Source: Dryomyza anilis (Eukaryota > Arthropoda > Insecta > Diptera > Dryomyzidae). Taken from it: DNA of 64,000 nucleotides. Below are positions 12,630 through 24,605 of this stretch, one piece after another (positions within the stretch are counted from its first letter, which is position 1; each line of letters starts with the position of its first letter). The notes beneath the pieces are model-generated. The model worked only from the letters and a program-made list of their open reading frames with translations. It was not told where the DNA came from and did no database searches. The stretch lies in the NCBI GenBank assembly GCA_951804985.1, contig OX638134.1:4340001-4404000 (forward strand). Direction: 5' to 3'. A program made the position numbers and the translations under genes.

Positions 12630-14650
12630 TTAAAATAATAGTTTAGAAAAAAGATAGAAAACTGTATAGAAAATAGTACAGAAAATAGTATAGAAAAAAA
12701 TACAGAAAATAGTATAGACAAAAGTATAGAAAATAGTATAGAAAACAGTATAGAAAACTGCAACAAATAGTACAGAAAATATTATAGAAAATAATGCATA
12801 AAATAGTACAGAAAATAGTAAAAAAAATGCACAAAACAAAGTATAGATAATTGTCGATAAAATAGTATAGAAAACAATATGGTAAATAATGCAGAAAATA
12901 GTATAGAAAATAAAATAGAAAATAGATTAGGAAATAGTTTAGGAAATCGTTTAGAAAAAGGTATAGAAAATAGTGCCGACATTAGAATTGGAAATAGTAT
13001 AAAAAATATTATATAAACTATTACAGGAAGTTATAATATATAGGAAATAGGAATTAAGTAAGGAATATTATTTCAGAAAATAGTGAAGAAAATAGTGCAG
13101 GCATATATGGTATAGAAAACGGTATAGAAAATGGTATAGAAAACAGAATAGAAAATGGTATAGAAAATAGTATAACAAATAGTATAGGAAATAGGATAGA
13201 AAATAGTATAGAAAATGGTATAGAAAACGGTATAGAAAATGGTATAGAAAATAGTATAAAAAATAGTATAGGAAATAGGATAGAAAATAGTGCAGGTATT
13301 ACTATAGGACATAGTAGAAAAAATAGTATAGAAAATATTATCGGAATTAATAATATTTAAGATATAGGAATTAAGTAAAGAAAATTGTTTAGAAAATATT
13401 ATAGAAAATAGTACAGGAAGTAGTATATAAAATAATATATAAAAGAGTATAGAAAAGAGTATAGAAAATGGTATAGAAAATGGTAATTAGAATAGTAGAG
13501 AAAATAGTAAAGGAAAAAGTACAGATTATAATATAAAAAATATTATAGGAAATGGTATAGAAAATAGTATATAAAATAGTAAATATACTATTTACAATAC
13601 TATATTATAGAAAAAAGCTATAGGAAATAGTAAAGAAAATAGTATAGAAAATAGTATAGAAAATAGTATAGAAAATAGTATAGAAAATAATGCATAAAAT
13701 AGTACAGAAAATAGTAAAAAAATTGCACAAAACAAAGTATAGGTAATTGTAGATAAAATAATATAGAAAATAATATGGTAAGTAATGCAGAAAATAGTAT
13801 AGAAAATAAAATAGAAAATAGTTTAGGAAATAGTTTAGGAAATCGTTTAGAAAAAGGTTTAGTATTGGAAATAGTATAAAAAATATTATATAAACTATTA
13901 CAGGAAGTTATAATATATAGGAAATAGGAATTAAGTAAGGAATATTATTTCAGAAAATAGTGAAGAAAATAGTGCAGGCATATATGGTATAGAAAACGGT
14001 ATAGAAAATGGTATAGAAAACAGTATAGAAATTGGTATAGAAAATAGTATAACAAATAGTATAGGAAATAGGATAGAAAATAGTATAGAAAATGGTATAG
14101 AAAACGGTATAGAAAATGGTATAGAAAATAGTATAAAAAATAGTATAGGAAATAGGATAGAAAATAGTGCAGGTATTACTATAGGACATAGTAGAAAAAA
14201 TAGTATAGACAATATTATCGGAAATAATAATAATATTTAAGATATAGGAATTAAGTAAAGAAATTTGTTTAGAAAATATTATAGAAAATAGTATAGGAAG
14301 TAGTATATAAAATAATATATAATAGAGTATCGAAAAGTGTATAAAAAATTGTATAGAAAATGGTAATGAGAATAGTAGAGAAAATAGTAAAGGAAATAGT
14401 ATAGAAAATAGTATATAAAATAGTAAAAAAAATATAGTATTGTATACTATATTATAGAAAATAGCTATAGGAAATAATAAAGAAAATAGTATAGAAAATA
14501 GTATAGAAAATAGTATATAAAATAGTATAGAAAATAGTATAGAAAATAGTATAGAAAATAGTATAGAAAATAGTATTGAAAATAGTATAGGAACAAAATA
14601 TTATAGAAAATTCCATAGAAAATAGTACAGAATAATAGAAAAGTCTAGAA
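12630..14650. repeat. 12-bp tandem array (GTATAGAAAATA) with 877-bp higher-order repeat
   Basis: The unit is GTATAGAAAATA with many point variants. A long block is duplicated: the landmark TTACAGGAAGTTATAATATA occurs at 13021 and 13898 (offset 877), and ATAATGCATA at 12791 and 13687 (offset 896). A third block begins near 14440. Reading frames here are repeats of the translated unit (FYTIFYTI...) and are not genes. Confidence 0.94.
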
Positions 14651-15575
14651 ATCCAACTAAAAAATAAAGAATATGTTAAGAAAATAGGGTAAAAGAATTT
14701 CTCCAAATATAAAAATAAAATCCAAATCGTAGGTCTCATCAATAATTTTCTCATATCTCTCTTTAACTATTGCCTGTATATCGATCGATCTTATTACGCA
14801 TCATCTTCGTGTGCGAGTGACTGCGTGAGTGAGTGCGTGAGTTCGTTTGCATGTGCGTGAGTGTGACAATTGAAAAATATATATTTTCGAAATTTAACGA
14901 AGTTCAAGGTCAGTAAATAATCTACAGACGTGCACATACACAAAACGCCTAAAACACACACGCACTTTAAATATAAACATGATGAAAAAAAGGAAAAAAA
15001 AAAGAAAAAGCAAGAACAAGAACTATAAGAATTACCCAAAACAAATATAATTTTATGCGATCTGTGTTGGCAGCCCAAAGACCCAGAAAAATAACGACGC
15101 ACACACAATATTTGGATAGTTTTCGAGTAAACAAAAGAAAATAAAAATTAAATAAAATAAAAAAAAAAAAACAAATCCAAATGAAAAATTAGAACATTTC
15201 ATTTCTAGAACTCTATATACAAAGTTTAATGAGGACATGATGACGATGTAGGCAAAACCAATAGCATAAACATTAAAATTACATATAATTGAGGAAGGAA
15301 AAACAATAAAAGATGAGTGAAGAAAGAAAAAAAATCTAAATTGAGGATTACCAAAAAATTAGGGAATTATATAATGGGAAGTAATAATGATCGCTATAAA
15401 GTGTAGAAATTGAAACAAATAAATAAGAAAAGAAGTTTTTAAAAAAGAGGGATTTTTAATATCTTTTGGAGAAGTTACTCAAATATCTATGTTCACTATT
15501 ATTTAATATATAAATAAAAATAAAATTCACAATAAACTTTTCAATCAAATTTAAATTATTCATTTAATTAAATAT
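14651..15575. other. Single-copy DNA with a small GT/GC-rich island
   Basis: 14780-14960 contains GTGAGTG-type repeats and ATCGATCGATC, then A-rich DNA. Two short minus-strand frames (15108-14794, 15238-15053) are A-rich shadows. No gene supported. Confidence 0.4.
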
Positions 15576-16790
15576 TTAACTAAAAATTCAATTTTTCACT
15601 AAGAATTCAATTTTTCACTAAAAATTCAAATTAACACTAAAAATTCAATTTTTCATTTAAATTTTTTTCTATAAATTCAAATTTTCACTGAAAAATTCAA
15701 ATTTTCACTAAAAATTATTTTTTTTACTATAAATTCAATTTTTCACTAAAAATTCAATTTTTCATTATAAATTCAATTTTTCACTAAAAATTCAATTTTT
15801 CACTAAAAATTCAATTTTTCACTAAAAATTTAATTTTTCACTAAAAATTTAATTTTACACTAAAAATTTAATTTTTCACTAAAAATTCAAATTTTCACTT
15901 AAAATTCAAATTTTCACTAAAAATTCAATTTTTCACTAAAAATTTAATTGTTCACTATAAAATTCAATTTTTCACTAAAAATTCAATTTTTCACTAAAAA
16001 TTCAAATTTTCACCAAAAATTCAATTTTTCAATAAAAATTCAATTTTTCACTAAAAATTCAATTTTTCACTAAAAATTCAATTTTTCACTAAAAATTCAA
16101 TTTTTCACTAAAAATTCAATTTTTTCACTAAAAATTCAATTTTTTCACTAAAAATTCAATTTTTTCACTAAAAATTCAATTTTTCACTAAAAATTAAATT
16201 TTTCGCTATATATTCAATTTTTCACTAAAAATTCAATTTTTCACTAAAAATTCAATTTTTCACTAAAAATTCAATTTTTCACTAAAAATTCAATTTTTCA
16301 CTAAAAATTCAATTTTTCACTAAAAATTCAATTTTTCACTAAAAATTCAATTTTTCACTAAAAATTCAATTTTTCACTAAAAATTCAATTTTTCACTAAA
16401 AATTCAATTTTTCACTAAAAATTCAATTTTTCACTAAAAATTCAATTTTTCACTAAAAATTCAATTTTTCACTAAAAATTCAATTTTTCACTAAAAATTC
16501 AATTTTTCACTAAAAATTCAATTTTTCACTAAAAATTCAATTTTTCACTAAAAATTCAATTTTTCACTAAAAATTCAATTTTTCACTAAAAATTCAATTT
16601 TTCAATAAAAATTCAATTTATCACTAAAAATTCAATTTTTCACTAAAAATTCAATTTTTCACTAAAAATTCAATTTTTCACTAAAAATTCAATTTTTCAC
16701 TAAAAATTCAATTTCTCACTAAAAATTCAATTTTTCACCTAAAATTCAATTTTTCACTAAAAATTCTATTTTTCACTAAAATTCACGTTT
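15576..16790 (+). repeat. S19 satellite array F2 (forward)
   Basis: The most homogeneous S19 array: from about 16220 to 16600 the 19-bp unit CAATTTTTCACTAAAAATT repeats with almost no changes, implying recent homogenisation. Decay increases towards 15576. Confidence 0.97.
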
Positions 16791-18092
16791 TTACTATAAA
16801 AATTGATTGCTTCATTACATCATCCCATAATTTGTTTTCATTTTTAAAATATTCTAACTCGTTTGCGCATGCGTAGCCCGTTCGTCATCTTATCTAATGG
16901 ATTTACATACAAAATTAATCAACGTCACCGTCGATCATCGTTCGTTGATCATTCTACTATTCTGGTTGTATAGTATTTTTCCGCTACCTATGTCCGACAT
17001 GATTTGCCTCAAAATTTTGATATGTTGTTGTTGCTTTCAATTTTATTCTAGGTAAATACCACAAAAATTACACCTTTTTCAATTTCGTTTGCCGTTTATT
17101 TTATTTATTTTGTGTTACATTAATTTGTTTTTTTTTATTTCTTTTTTTTCTAGTTCTATCTACGAAACAGAAAGTCGTTAGGCGACTTTTTAGGCTATAC
17201 CATTTTTTGTGTTACACCTATGTTTTGCTTTCTTTCTTACCTTTTTTTTTGTAACTTCGAAAAGTATGTTTTTGAGTTTTTGTTTTGCTGATCTTGTAAT
17301 ATGTTTTTTTTTTGTTTTATTTTTCGGTTATTTATTTTTGTTTTTGTAAGTTCTGAAATCAAAAGTCATATCGTAGAACAAAAAAGAAGGCCTACACTTA
17401 AAAAGGCTTCGCCGTTGTGTTGGTCATGATCGATGTAACGTTTTTTTTTTTTTGAGCCAAGCTACGGGTTCTATTTTTTATGTATTTCTTTCGTTTAGAT
17501 AGCTGTTTTGTTCTGCTTTCTTTTGCTTCTTTTCAAATAATTTAATTGTGTAGAACCCATTGAGAATGCAGTCAAGTTGTGGGTTGACTCGAAATTTGAT
17601 GTTAGCCAAATGAGAAATGGGTTAATAGGTTTATGTCAGGTTGTTGTTGCTTTTAATATGTTTTTTTTATCTTTTTTGTTTTTTTTTTGTAGCATAAAAA
17701 GGTTCCAAAAGCCGCTTTAAATAAAGAAAGTGGAAAATTTTCAAGGTTGCTGCTTGTTTGGGTCATAAATACACGAAGAAGATCAGTTTGAAATAGAATT
17801 TAAAAGATGTGGATTATAGAGGAAATGGTATACAAAAGTTATACAATTTAGAAGAGTTGTAAAATGCTGCATTTAAAATGTTTGTAGTGCTAGAAAAAGT
17901 TATTCACGTACTTTTTAAACTAGTTGCTACTTAAAAGAACAATTATTGAATGAAAAAGGGTTGATTTTCAAGTGTACACAGATAGGACTATTTTTATTTT
18001 AACTCGAGAACCAATGGGGGTAAAGCATATTACTTTGAACACTAAGAAACCACTTGACATTTATTAATATACTCTAGAAAATTATAGAAATT
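16791..18092. other. T-rich single-copy DNA
   Basis: Contains a GC-richer patch at 16855-16990 and long T runs at 17100-17700. A plus-strand TTCTAG/GTAAAT at 17046-17057 resembles a ratchet point but has a weak donor. No gene found. Confidence 0.5.
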
Positions 18093-18632
18093 TACACCAT
18101 TTCGGGAAGTCATGATCATGGCCACATGATCACACATGATCATGATCACCTATCAGTGACATGATCATTAATGTCACTGGTAGGATTTTTAGAGAAATTT
18201 CGAAATATCGAAAATTTTGAAAGGGTTTATTCGAATTTCAAATATATTTTGTACCTTCACTAGTTTAAATCTTTAAAATCAGAATTTGTAAAATATATTA
18301 TGCACCATTTAGGGTAGTCATGATTATGACCACATAATGATCATGTCACTGGTAGGATTTTCAGAGAAATATCTAAAATTTTCAAAGGGTTTATTCGAAT
18401 TTAAAATAAATTTTGTACTTTCTCAAGTTTAAATCTTTAAAATCAGAATTTGTAAAATATATTATGCACCATTTGGGGTAGTCATGATTATGACCACATA
18501 ATGATCATGTCACTGGTTGGATTTTTAGGGATATATCAAAATTTTCAAAGGGGTTATTCGAATTTAAAATACATTTTGTACCTTCACTAGTTTAAATCTT
18601 TAAAATCAGAATTTGTAAAATATATTATGCAC
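18093..18632. repeat. About 164-bp tandem repeat with ATGATCATG palindromes
   Basis: The landmark TGCACCATTT (or TTACACCATTT) recurs at 18093, 18301, 18465 and, truncated, 18628: intervals of 208, 164 and 163. The first copy is expanded by a cluster of ATGATCATG-type palindromes at 18110-18180. The copies share AATCAGAATTTGTAAAATA at their ends. Confidence 0.88.
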
Positions 18633-20035
18633 TTAGTTTTGTTTGTAATTTTAAACTTGAAAAGTAAAATACTACATTCTTCAAAATCTCTTCAATGCCT
18701 AATAAATCGTCTGGTTGACACTTATTCTTGACATTTAGCTACGACATGTTTTAAATCTAAACAGTGTTTTAAAAAAGGTTTCCAATTCGAACTAAGGTAT
18801 CGAATTTTTAATTGCACATTATAATTTAAGAATAGACACTAAACAAAAAAAAAAGCTCTATGTTGAGACGGAAATTATAAATGCCAGTAACGTCGCTGAA
18901 CTGCTGTAATGATTAACCAAAAAAAAATTATATACTAAAAATATATATTTGAATTATTTACAACACAAACAAGAATTTACAAAAATCATGAATTCAAAGT
19001 CAAGGTGTTTGTAAAAGGGCGCCGTGGCACGTGTTTGGGAATTTTAATTGCTGCTAAAAAAAATTAAATTAAATACACATGTTTAAATAAAAACGTGTTT
19101 GAAATTTTAAAAACTATTAAAATAAATTAAATTTATAATATTTGATTCTTTAAAAAATATATATTTGTTAAAATTAAAATATCGAATTCTAAAACTTTTC
19201 TTTAACAGCCAAAGTACTAGATCGCTTTGATATTGTGATATCGTTGTGAAAAATGTTTGAATATCATATTTTGTCATACAATTTCCCCTAGCAAAATCTT
19301 TCAACCTCTCTACAACCCACAGCTGGACGCCGCCATCTTTGCCAAAAATGTAGACTTTTCGCGTTCATAAAAAAAGCGCGTGCGAATTTTTTTTCGCACT
19401 TTTTCACCCTCTTTTTCGTACACTTCTTATGTATATTATTTACCTTCTTTTGTTAGGTATTTTTGGCGCTTGATTTTGTGATTAACATTTTTTGCTTTGG
19501 CGGGTTTTCATTACCAATGCCAGCAGCGCCGCAGCTTGGTTTATGCTGTGCCGCCGCAGAACGCACAAAAACCAAACCATTTAAAATATGCGGGTAAAAT
19601 AAATAAAAATAATGCGAATATGTACCAGAAGAAGCAGAGCAAGAAGCAGAATAAGAAGCAGATGAAGAAGACGAAGCAGAGGACGTATGTATGAGAAAAA
19701 GGTGGCTAAGTAAATGACGAAAATGTCAATGTCCCAACAACCTTGAAAGAACCCAAAAATTATTCGAAAACGAAAAAGCACCGCACCGATAAAAAAAGAA
19801 TACCTACCAACTGCTTGAACAAAAGATTTAAAAAAAACCTCACACAAAAATGGTAGCGTAATTTTATGCGTGCCATACAAAGATTTAAATCGCAAATGTT
19901 ATTGGGCTGAGGAGGTTCTATACATCGATACAGTATTTATGTAAATTGGTATATAAAAGGAACTTATTTAAATTACTTAACATTGAAATAAATATAATTA
20001 ATTTAAAAACTACATAGTAAATTGCAATTAAAAAA
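18633..20035. other. Single-copy DNA with two small GC-richer patches
   Basis: 18870-18910 carries the motif AACGTCGCTGAACTG, which is repeated exactly at 31479. 19310-19700 is a mixed patch with CAG/AAG codon-like runs, and weak frames on both strands (19497-19694 plus, 19895-19581 minus). No splice boundaries or known domains. Confidence 0.4.
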
Positions 20036-21028
20036 TTCATTTTTTCAATAAAACTAAAAATTTTTACTAAAAATGTAATTTTTCACTAAAAATTCAATTT
20101 TTCACTAAAAATTCAATTTTTCACTAAAAATTCAATTTTTCACTAAAAATTCAATTTTTCACTAAAAATTCAATTTTTCACTAAAAATTCAATTTTTCAC
20201 TAAAAATTCAATTTTTCACTAAAAATTCAATTTTTCACTAAAAATTCAATTTTTCACTAAAAATTCAATTTTTCACTAAAAATTCAATTTTTCACTAAAA
20301 ATTTAATTTTTCACTAAAAATTCAATTATTCACTAAAAATTCAATTTTTCACTAAAAATTCAACTTTTCAATAAAAATTCAATTTTTTACTAAAAATTAA
20401 AATTTTCACTAAAAATTCAACTTTTCACTTAAAATTCAACTTTTCACTAAAATCTCAATTTTTCACTAAAAATTCAAATTTTCACTAAAACACAATTTTC
20501 CACTAAAAACTCAATTTTTTACTAAAAAATTCAAATTTTCACTAAAAATTCAATTTTTCACTAAAAATTCTATTTTCACTAAAAATTCTATTTTCACTAA
20601 AATTTCAATTTTTCACTAAAAATTCAATTTTTCACTAAAAATTCAATTTTTCACCAAAAATTCAATTTTTCACTAAAAATTCAATTTTTCACTAAAAATT
20701 CAATATTTTACTAAAAACACAATGTTTCAGGATATACAATTTTTACTAAAATTTCTAATTTTCACTAAAAATTCAAATTTTCACTTAAAATTCAATTTAT
20801 CACTAAAAATTCAATTTTTCACTAAAAATTTAATTTTTCACTAAAAATTCAATTTTTCACAAAAAATTCATTTTTTCACTAAAAACTAAATATTTCACTA
20901 AAAATTCAATTTATCACTAAAAATTCAATTTTTTACTAAAAATTCAATTTGTCACTAAAAATTCAATTTTTTACTAAAAATTCAATTTATCACTAAAAAT
21001 TCAATTTCTCACTAAAATTTCAATTTTG
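20036..21028 (+). repeat. S19 satellite array F3 (forward)
   Basis: 19-bp S19 units, regular at 20080-20300 and more diverged afterwards. The array ends abruptly at a GC-richer single-copy island. Confidence 0.95.
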
Positions 21029-21299
21029 GTGGCAGCACAAAAAGACACCACGCAGAAAAGCTTTTAGTAAAGCTTTCATCTGACATCGAAACTCGTAGCT
21101 TGTACAACAACCAGCTAGAAAACAGCTTTTTGCCAAGTTCGTCGCTACCTTCATCGCCGCTACAAATCACTAGATGGCGCGTAAAGCACATAAAAACATA
21201 TCAGTGCATCATTGAAGCTTGCGCCTATACTTGTAAAATATACTTTGAAATTTTTAATTCGAAATTTTTATTGAATATTAATAAAAAATTAAAATATGA
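21029..21299. other. Single-copy island between inverted S19 arrays
   Basis: A GC-richer segment (GGTGGCAGCAC, AAAAGCTTTTAGTAAAGCTTT, CATCGCCGCTAC) lying between forward array F3 and reverse array R1. A 67-codon plus-strand frame (21100-21303) has no recognisable domain. Confidence 0.45.
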
Positions 21300-21722
21300 G
21301 TAAAAAATTTAATTTAACGTAAAAAATTAATTTTTAGTGGAAAATTATATTATTATCAAAAAAATTATTTTTTTTAGTGAAAAATTGAACTTTATTGAAA
21401 AAAAATAAATTTTAAGTAAAATTTTTAGAGAAAATTTCATTTTTTAGTGGAAAATTGAATTTTTAGTGAAAAATGTTATTTTTAGTGATTAATTGAATTT
21501 TTCTTTAAAAACTTAATTTTTAGTTAAAAATTGAATTTTTAGTGAAAAATTGAATTTTTAGTGAAAAATTAAATTTTAAGTAATTAATTGAATTTTTATT
21601 TAAAAATTTAATTTTTAATGAAAAATTAATATTTATCGAAAATTTTATTTTATTGTGAAAATTTTAATGTTTACTGAAACATTTATATTTTTAGTGAAAA
21701 ATTGAATTTTAGTGAAAAAGTT
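21300..21722 (-). repeat. S19 satellite array R1 (reverse, decayed)
   Basis: Units read AATTTTTAGTGAAAAATTG, the reverse complement of S19, strongly diverged. It faces F3 across the 21.03-21.30 kb island. Confidence 0.85.
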
Positions 21723-21769
21723 ACATACTTCATTATCTTTCATTTGTGCTTTTAAAAAGCTTCTCAATG

Positions 21770-22020
21770 CATTTTTAAATAGTGCATTCACTAGCGAGCG
21801 ACGACTACAACACCAGCCAGCCAACCAACTGCATACAAAATGCAACAATCATAAAAATTTTCTTAGCCAAGGTTAACGCTAGCCGTGACGTGCGTTGCGT
21901 TCGCTCGCTCGCGCCGTAAGTTCGTACAACACACAACACAGGCGAACGAACTGAATTGACCCGGTTTAGAGTAACCTTAAAAAATTTATTCAAACACACA
22001 CTAGGTAGCAACACAAACAA
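21770..22020 (-). promoter_or_regulatory. GC-richer island with minus-strand initiator-like motif
   Basis: Contains CGCTCGCTCGCGCC and CGTGACGTGCG. On the minus strand TCAGTTCGTTCG (about 21952-21941) matches the fly initiator TCAKTY. The same TCAGTTCG motif occurs on the minus strand in the islands near 35005 and 41840. No TATA box. Promoter role is inference. Confidence 0.3.
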
Positions 22021-22533
22021 TGTTCTTTATAAATATTTGTGTGCAATACAAAGACATTTTCTACTTTTTGATTCAAGTGTATATGTTTTTTTGTGTGAAT
22101 CAGTGCAACTTTTATTTCTAGTTTAGATACCTATAGTACATGTGAAATGTAATTTTTATTGGCATTAATTTTGCATACACTAAAAATTAACACAAATATA
22201 TGCATATTAATTGTTTGCAATTGCTTGTGATATGCCTTGAAAATTCCACTGACGAATAATCAGTCAGTGTATGCATAAAAAAAACTGATTTTAATGTATT
22301 TAATTTTTATTATATTTTTCTTTAGATAATATTAAAACAGATAAAATATGTAAATAAATAATTTAGTCATATTTTCTTCAAATGTCTAACATTTTTAATA
22401 TAGTACATCAAAATTTAATATTGTTTGCAATATAAAAATGGTTTATAAGCTAAAATTATATATTCTAACTCCTGATTTACATATAGTCAATTAATCGAAT
22501 ATTTTTTTATATATAATTAAATATGTTGCTGTA
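22021..22533. other. AT-rich DNA, no gene seen
   Basis: Nothing recognisable beyond a (TA)-rich patch before the SINE head. Confidence 0.55.
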
Positions 22534-22622
22534 GCCGCGGTAGCTCAATGGTTAGTGCGTTGAATTGCCGGCCGAAAGGTCCCCTATTCAAGAACTGTAT
22601 TGCCAAACTATATATATATATA
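22534..22622 (+). mobile_element. Short tRNA-derived SINE head or tRNA pseudogene
   Basis: GCCGCGGTAGCTCAATGG with GTTAGTGCG forms the D-arm/box A part, and CGAAAGGTCCCC with TATTCAAG the variable region and a degenerate box B. A (TA)n tail follows at 22609-22622. It matches the head of the longer element at 33321-33007 almost base for base. The box B is damaged and no acceptor stem closes, so it is not a working tRNA. Confidence 0.75.
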
Positions 22623-24188
22623 TTTCATTGCAGTAGAAGTTAAAACTATAATCCACATTTTAAAAATGTCAATAATTGGTTTACAAAAATCTTTATCTTA
22701 TTTGACAATGTCCAATCGAAGACATCAATCTTTATATTAACTGATGAGAATTTGTTCATCTTTCAAGAATATTAAATATATTCCATATGTTATATAAAAT
22801 AAATAATTAATTTTGAATTTTTTGTAATAAATACTTTATTTGGTAATTTTTAATCTAACGTTAGCTGGAAAAAATCTATAATGATTAATTCAAATAATAT
22901 TCCAAGCAAGAATAAAAATAAATATGACACACATTTCTGACACTAACAAAACATTATTTTTAAAGAAATATAATGAAATTAATCTTAACTCAGTGCATTT
23001 GAAAAACTAACATGTTGCCATAAAGTGCAGCTGTGCAATAAATATTCGCGTGCATTACTCAGAGAGCAGAGAGTGAGTAAGAGCTGCTGAGCAGCGTTGC
23101 CAGAAAATATATATAAAAAAAAGTTTTAACAATGTTGTAATTTTGAAAGAACATTAAATGAACTTCAAACGCTAGCAAACCTAATATAAAAATCGAATTT
23201 GATTTTTTGAAATATACCTATTTAAAAATATTTGTATTTCGAAATGCCAAGAACGGACATCGCTATTTTAGTGGTTGTAGATAACACATGAATATCGAAA
23301 AAAGACAAATTTAATTCAGAAATTGCTAATATTTGAGTGGAAATTTAGTTCCGGATAAGAATAGTACCTGTTAAAGAAATCGTGAAAATTAATTAGGTTG
23401 AGATCAGCTACGGTTATCAGGAACTGATTTCGAACGTGACGCACTTTTAAATGTATTTTCTGATCAGGTATCCTGATAAGGAGGCCTGAAGCCTGTTTTT
23501 ATTTACAATGAATTAGCTTCTAATATCGATTTTCAATGTATTTTGATACGGCTACGTAAATATAACATAACATTCGTAAAATTGCAGAAATGTTTTTTAA
23601 ATATTATTTTTAACAATTATCTCTTGTGCAGTGTCAAACTTTTTGACATATTGAAATTGATTTTGTATTCAAAGAAAAAATAAGAATTATTTTCAGATTT
23701 TGTTATTATATAAAAAAAAAATTGGAACATTTTTATATAATTCAGTACACCTCTATATTTATTTTTCATTTTTACATGAAATATTTTCGAATATTCTATA
23801 TGGTTTTGGTTTTTAAATTAAAAAATGTGTCTAGTGTCCAAAATATAAACAATGCTATAAATTAGACCGGCGGTCTTAGCTATAATTATTTGTAGTACTT
23901 GAAATACTTTTCAAACATAAAATGTTCACATTTTCTTCCATAATGCGTTTTGGTGAACTATTAACTATAAGAGTAAATTTGTAAACAAATCAATGTATCT
24001 GGATCCGAATGCAGTTCGGTTACCATATTTTAGGATAGAGCATTACCGTTATTATAAATCACCGATCGGGAATGCATAAGGTTTTCTTATGTAGGAAAAC
24101 CTTAACTTGACACTATCCTAATACTAAATTACAAATTTTCACTCGCGATAGCTGATTTTAAATTTTAATTTTTTATTGAATGTGTAAT
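22623..24188. other. AT-rich single-copy DNA, no gene seen
   Basis: Small GC-richer patches lie at 23010-23100 (AGAGAGCAGAGAGTGAG) and 23370-23500. No repeats, transposon ends or coding frames supported. Confidence 0.5.
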
Positions 24189-24458
24189 TTGCCATTTCTC
24201 TTCAGTAAGGTTTGCCATTTCATGATGGAAAGATATACGAATTCGAATTTCGGTAGTAAATTTTAATAATTTCGACTCGATGTTGGCTCGTATATCTCCC
24301 CATCATGAAATGGCAAACCTTACTGAAGAGAAATGTCAAAAGAGCGGTAAGAAATATGGCGTCGTTTGCTGCCCCTGTCGCTCTACTTTTGTAGCGTCCC
24401 TGTTGAAAAACCCTTGAAAAAAAAAACATTTGTAGCGCTCTTATTGAAAAACCTTTTA
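24189..24458 (-). mobile_element. Foldback MITE, truncated copy
   Basis: Inverted arms 24195-24240 and 24289-24336 (about 46 bp, two or three mismatches) carry the same sequence as the perfect arms of the copy at 40176-40441. The asymmetric flank with GTAGCGTCCCTGTTG lies on the right, so this copy is in the opposite orientation. The left outer terminal repeat is missing, the right end is duplicated (GTAGCG twice). The 69-codon minus frame is a by-product of the arms. Confidence 0.88.
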
Positions 24459-24469
24459 CTTTGAATTTT

Positions 24470-24605
24470 CAAAATTTACTTTTTAGTGTAAATTGATATA
24501 TATCATTTTTTTGAAGTAGGATTGAATTTTCTTGTGAAAAATGTAATATTTAGTGATAAATTTAATTTTTATTGAAAAATTAAATTTTAGTGGAATTTAT
24601 TAGAC
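24470..24605 (-). repeat. Remnant of reverse S19 repeats
   Basis: A few decayed units of the form TTTTAGTGTAAATTGA or AATTTTTATTGAAAAATTA. Too short to call an array. Confidence 0.55.

Noticed and set aside
12584..14754. Several minus-strand frames rich in FYTIFYTI or FSILFSIL
   Set aside because: All are translations of the 12-bp GTATAGAAAATA array in different frames; the 79-codon frame appears twice because of the 877-bp duplication.
15576..16790. Regular short repeats considered as a CRISPR array
   Set aside because: Units are contiguous 19-mers without unique spacers, AT-only in character, and the genome is eukaryotic.
17030..17060. Plus-strand ratchet-like site (TTTTATTCTAG fused to GTAAAT)
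   Set aside because: Weak donor, no RS-exon donor downstream, and opposite strand to the other three.
22534..22606. Functional tRNA gene
   Set aside because: Box B is damaged and no acceptor stem pairs; the same head occurs in a longer SINE at 33321-33007.
23355..23395. Minus-strand TTTCTTTAACAG fused to GTACTA
   Set aside because: Acceptor half is acceptable but GTACTA is not a credible donor and no RS-exon donor follows.
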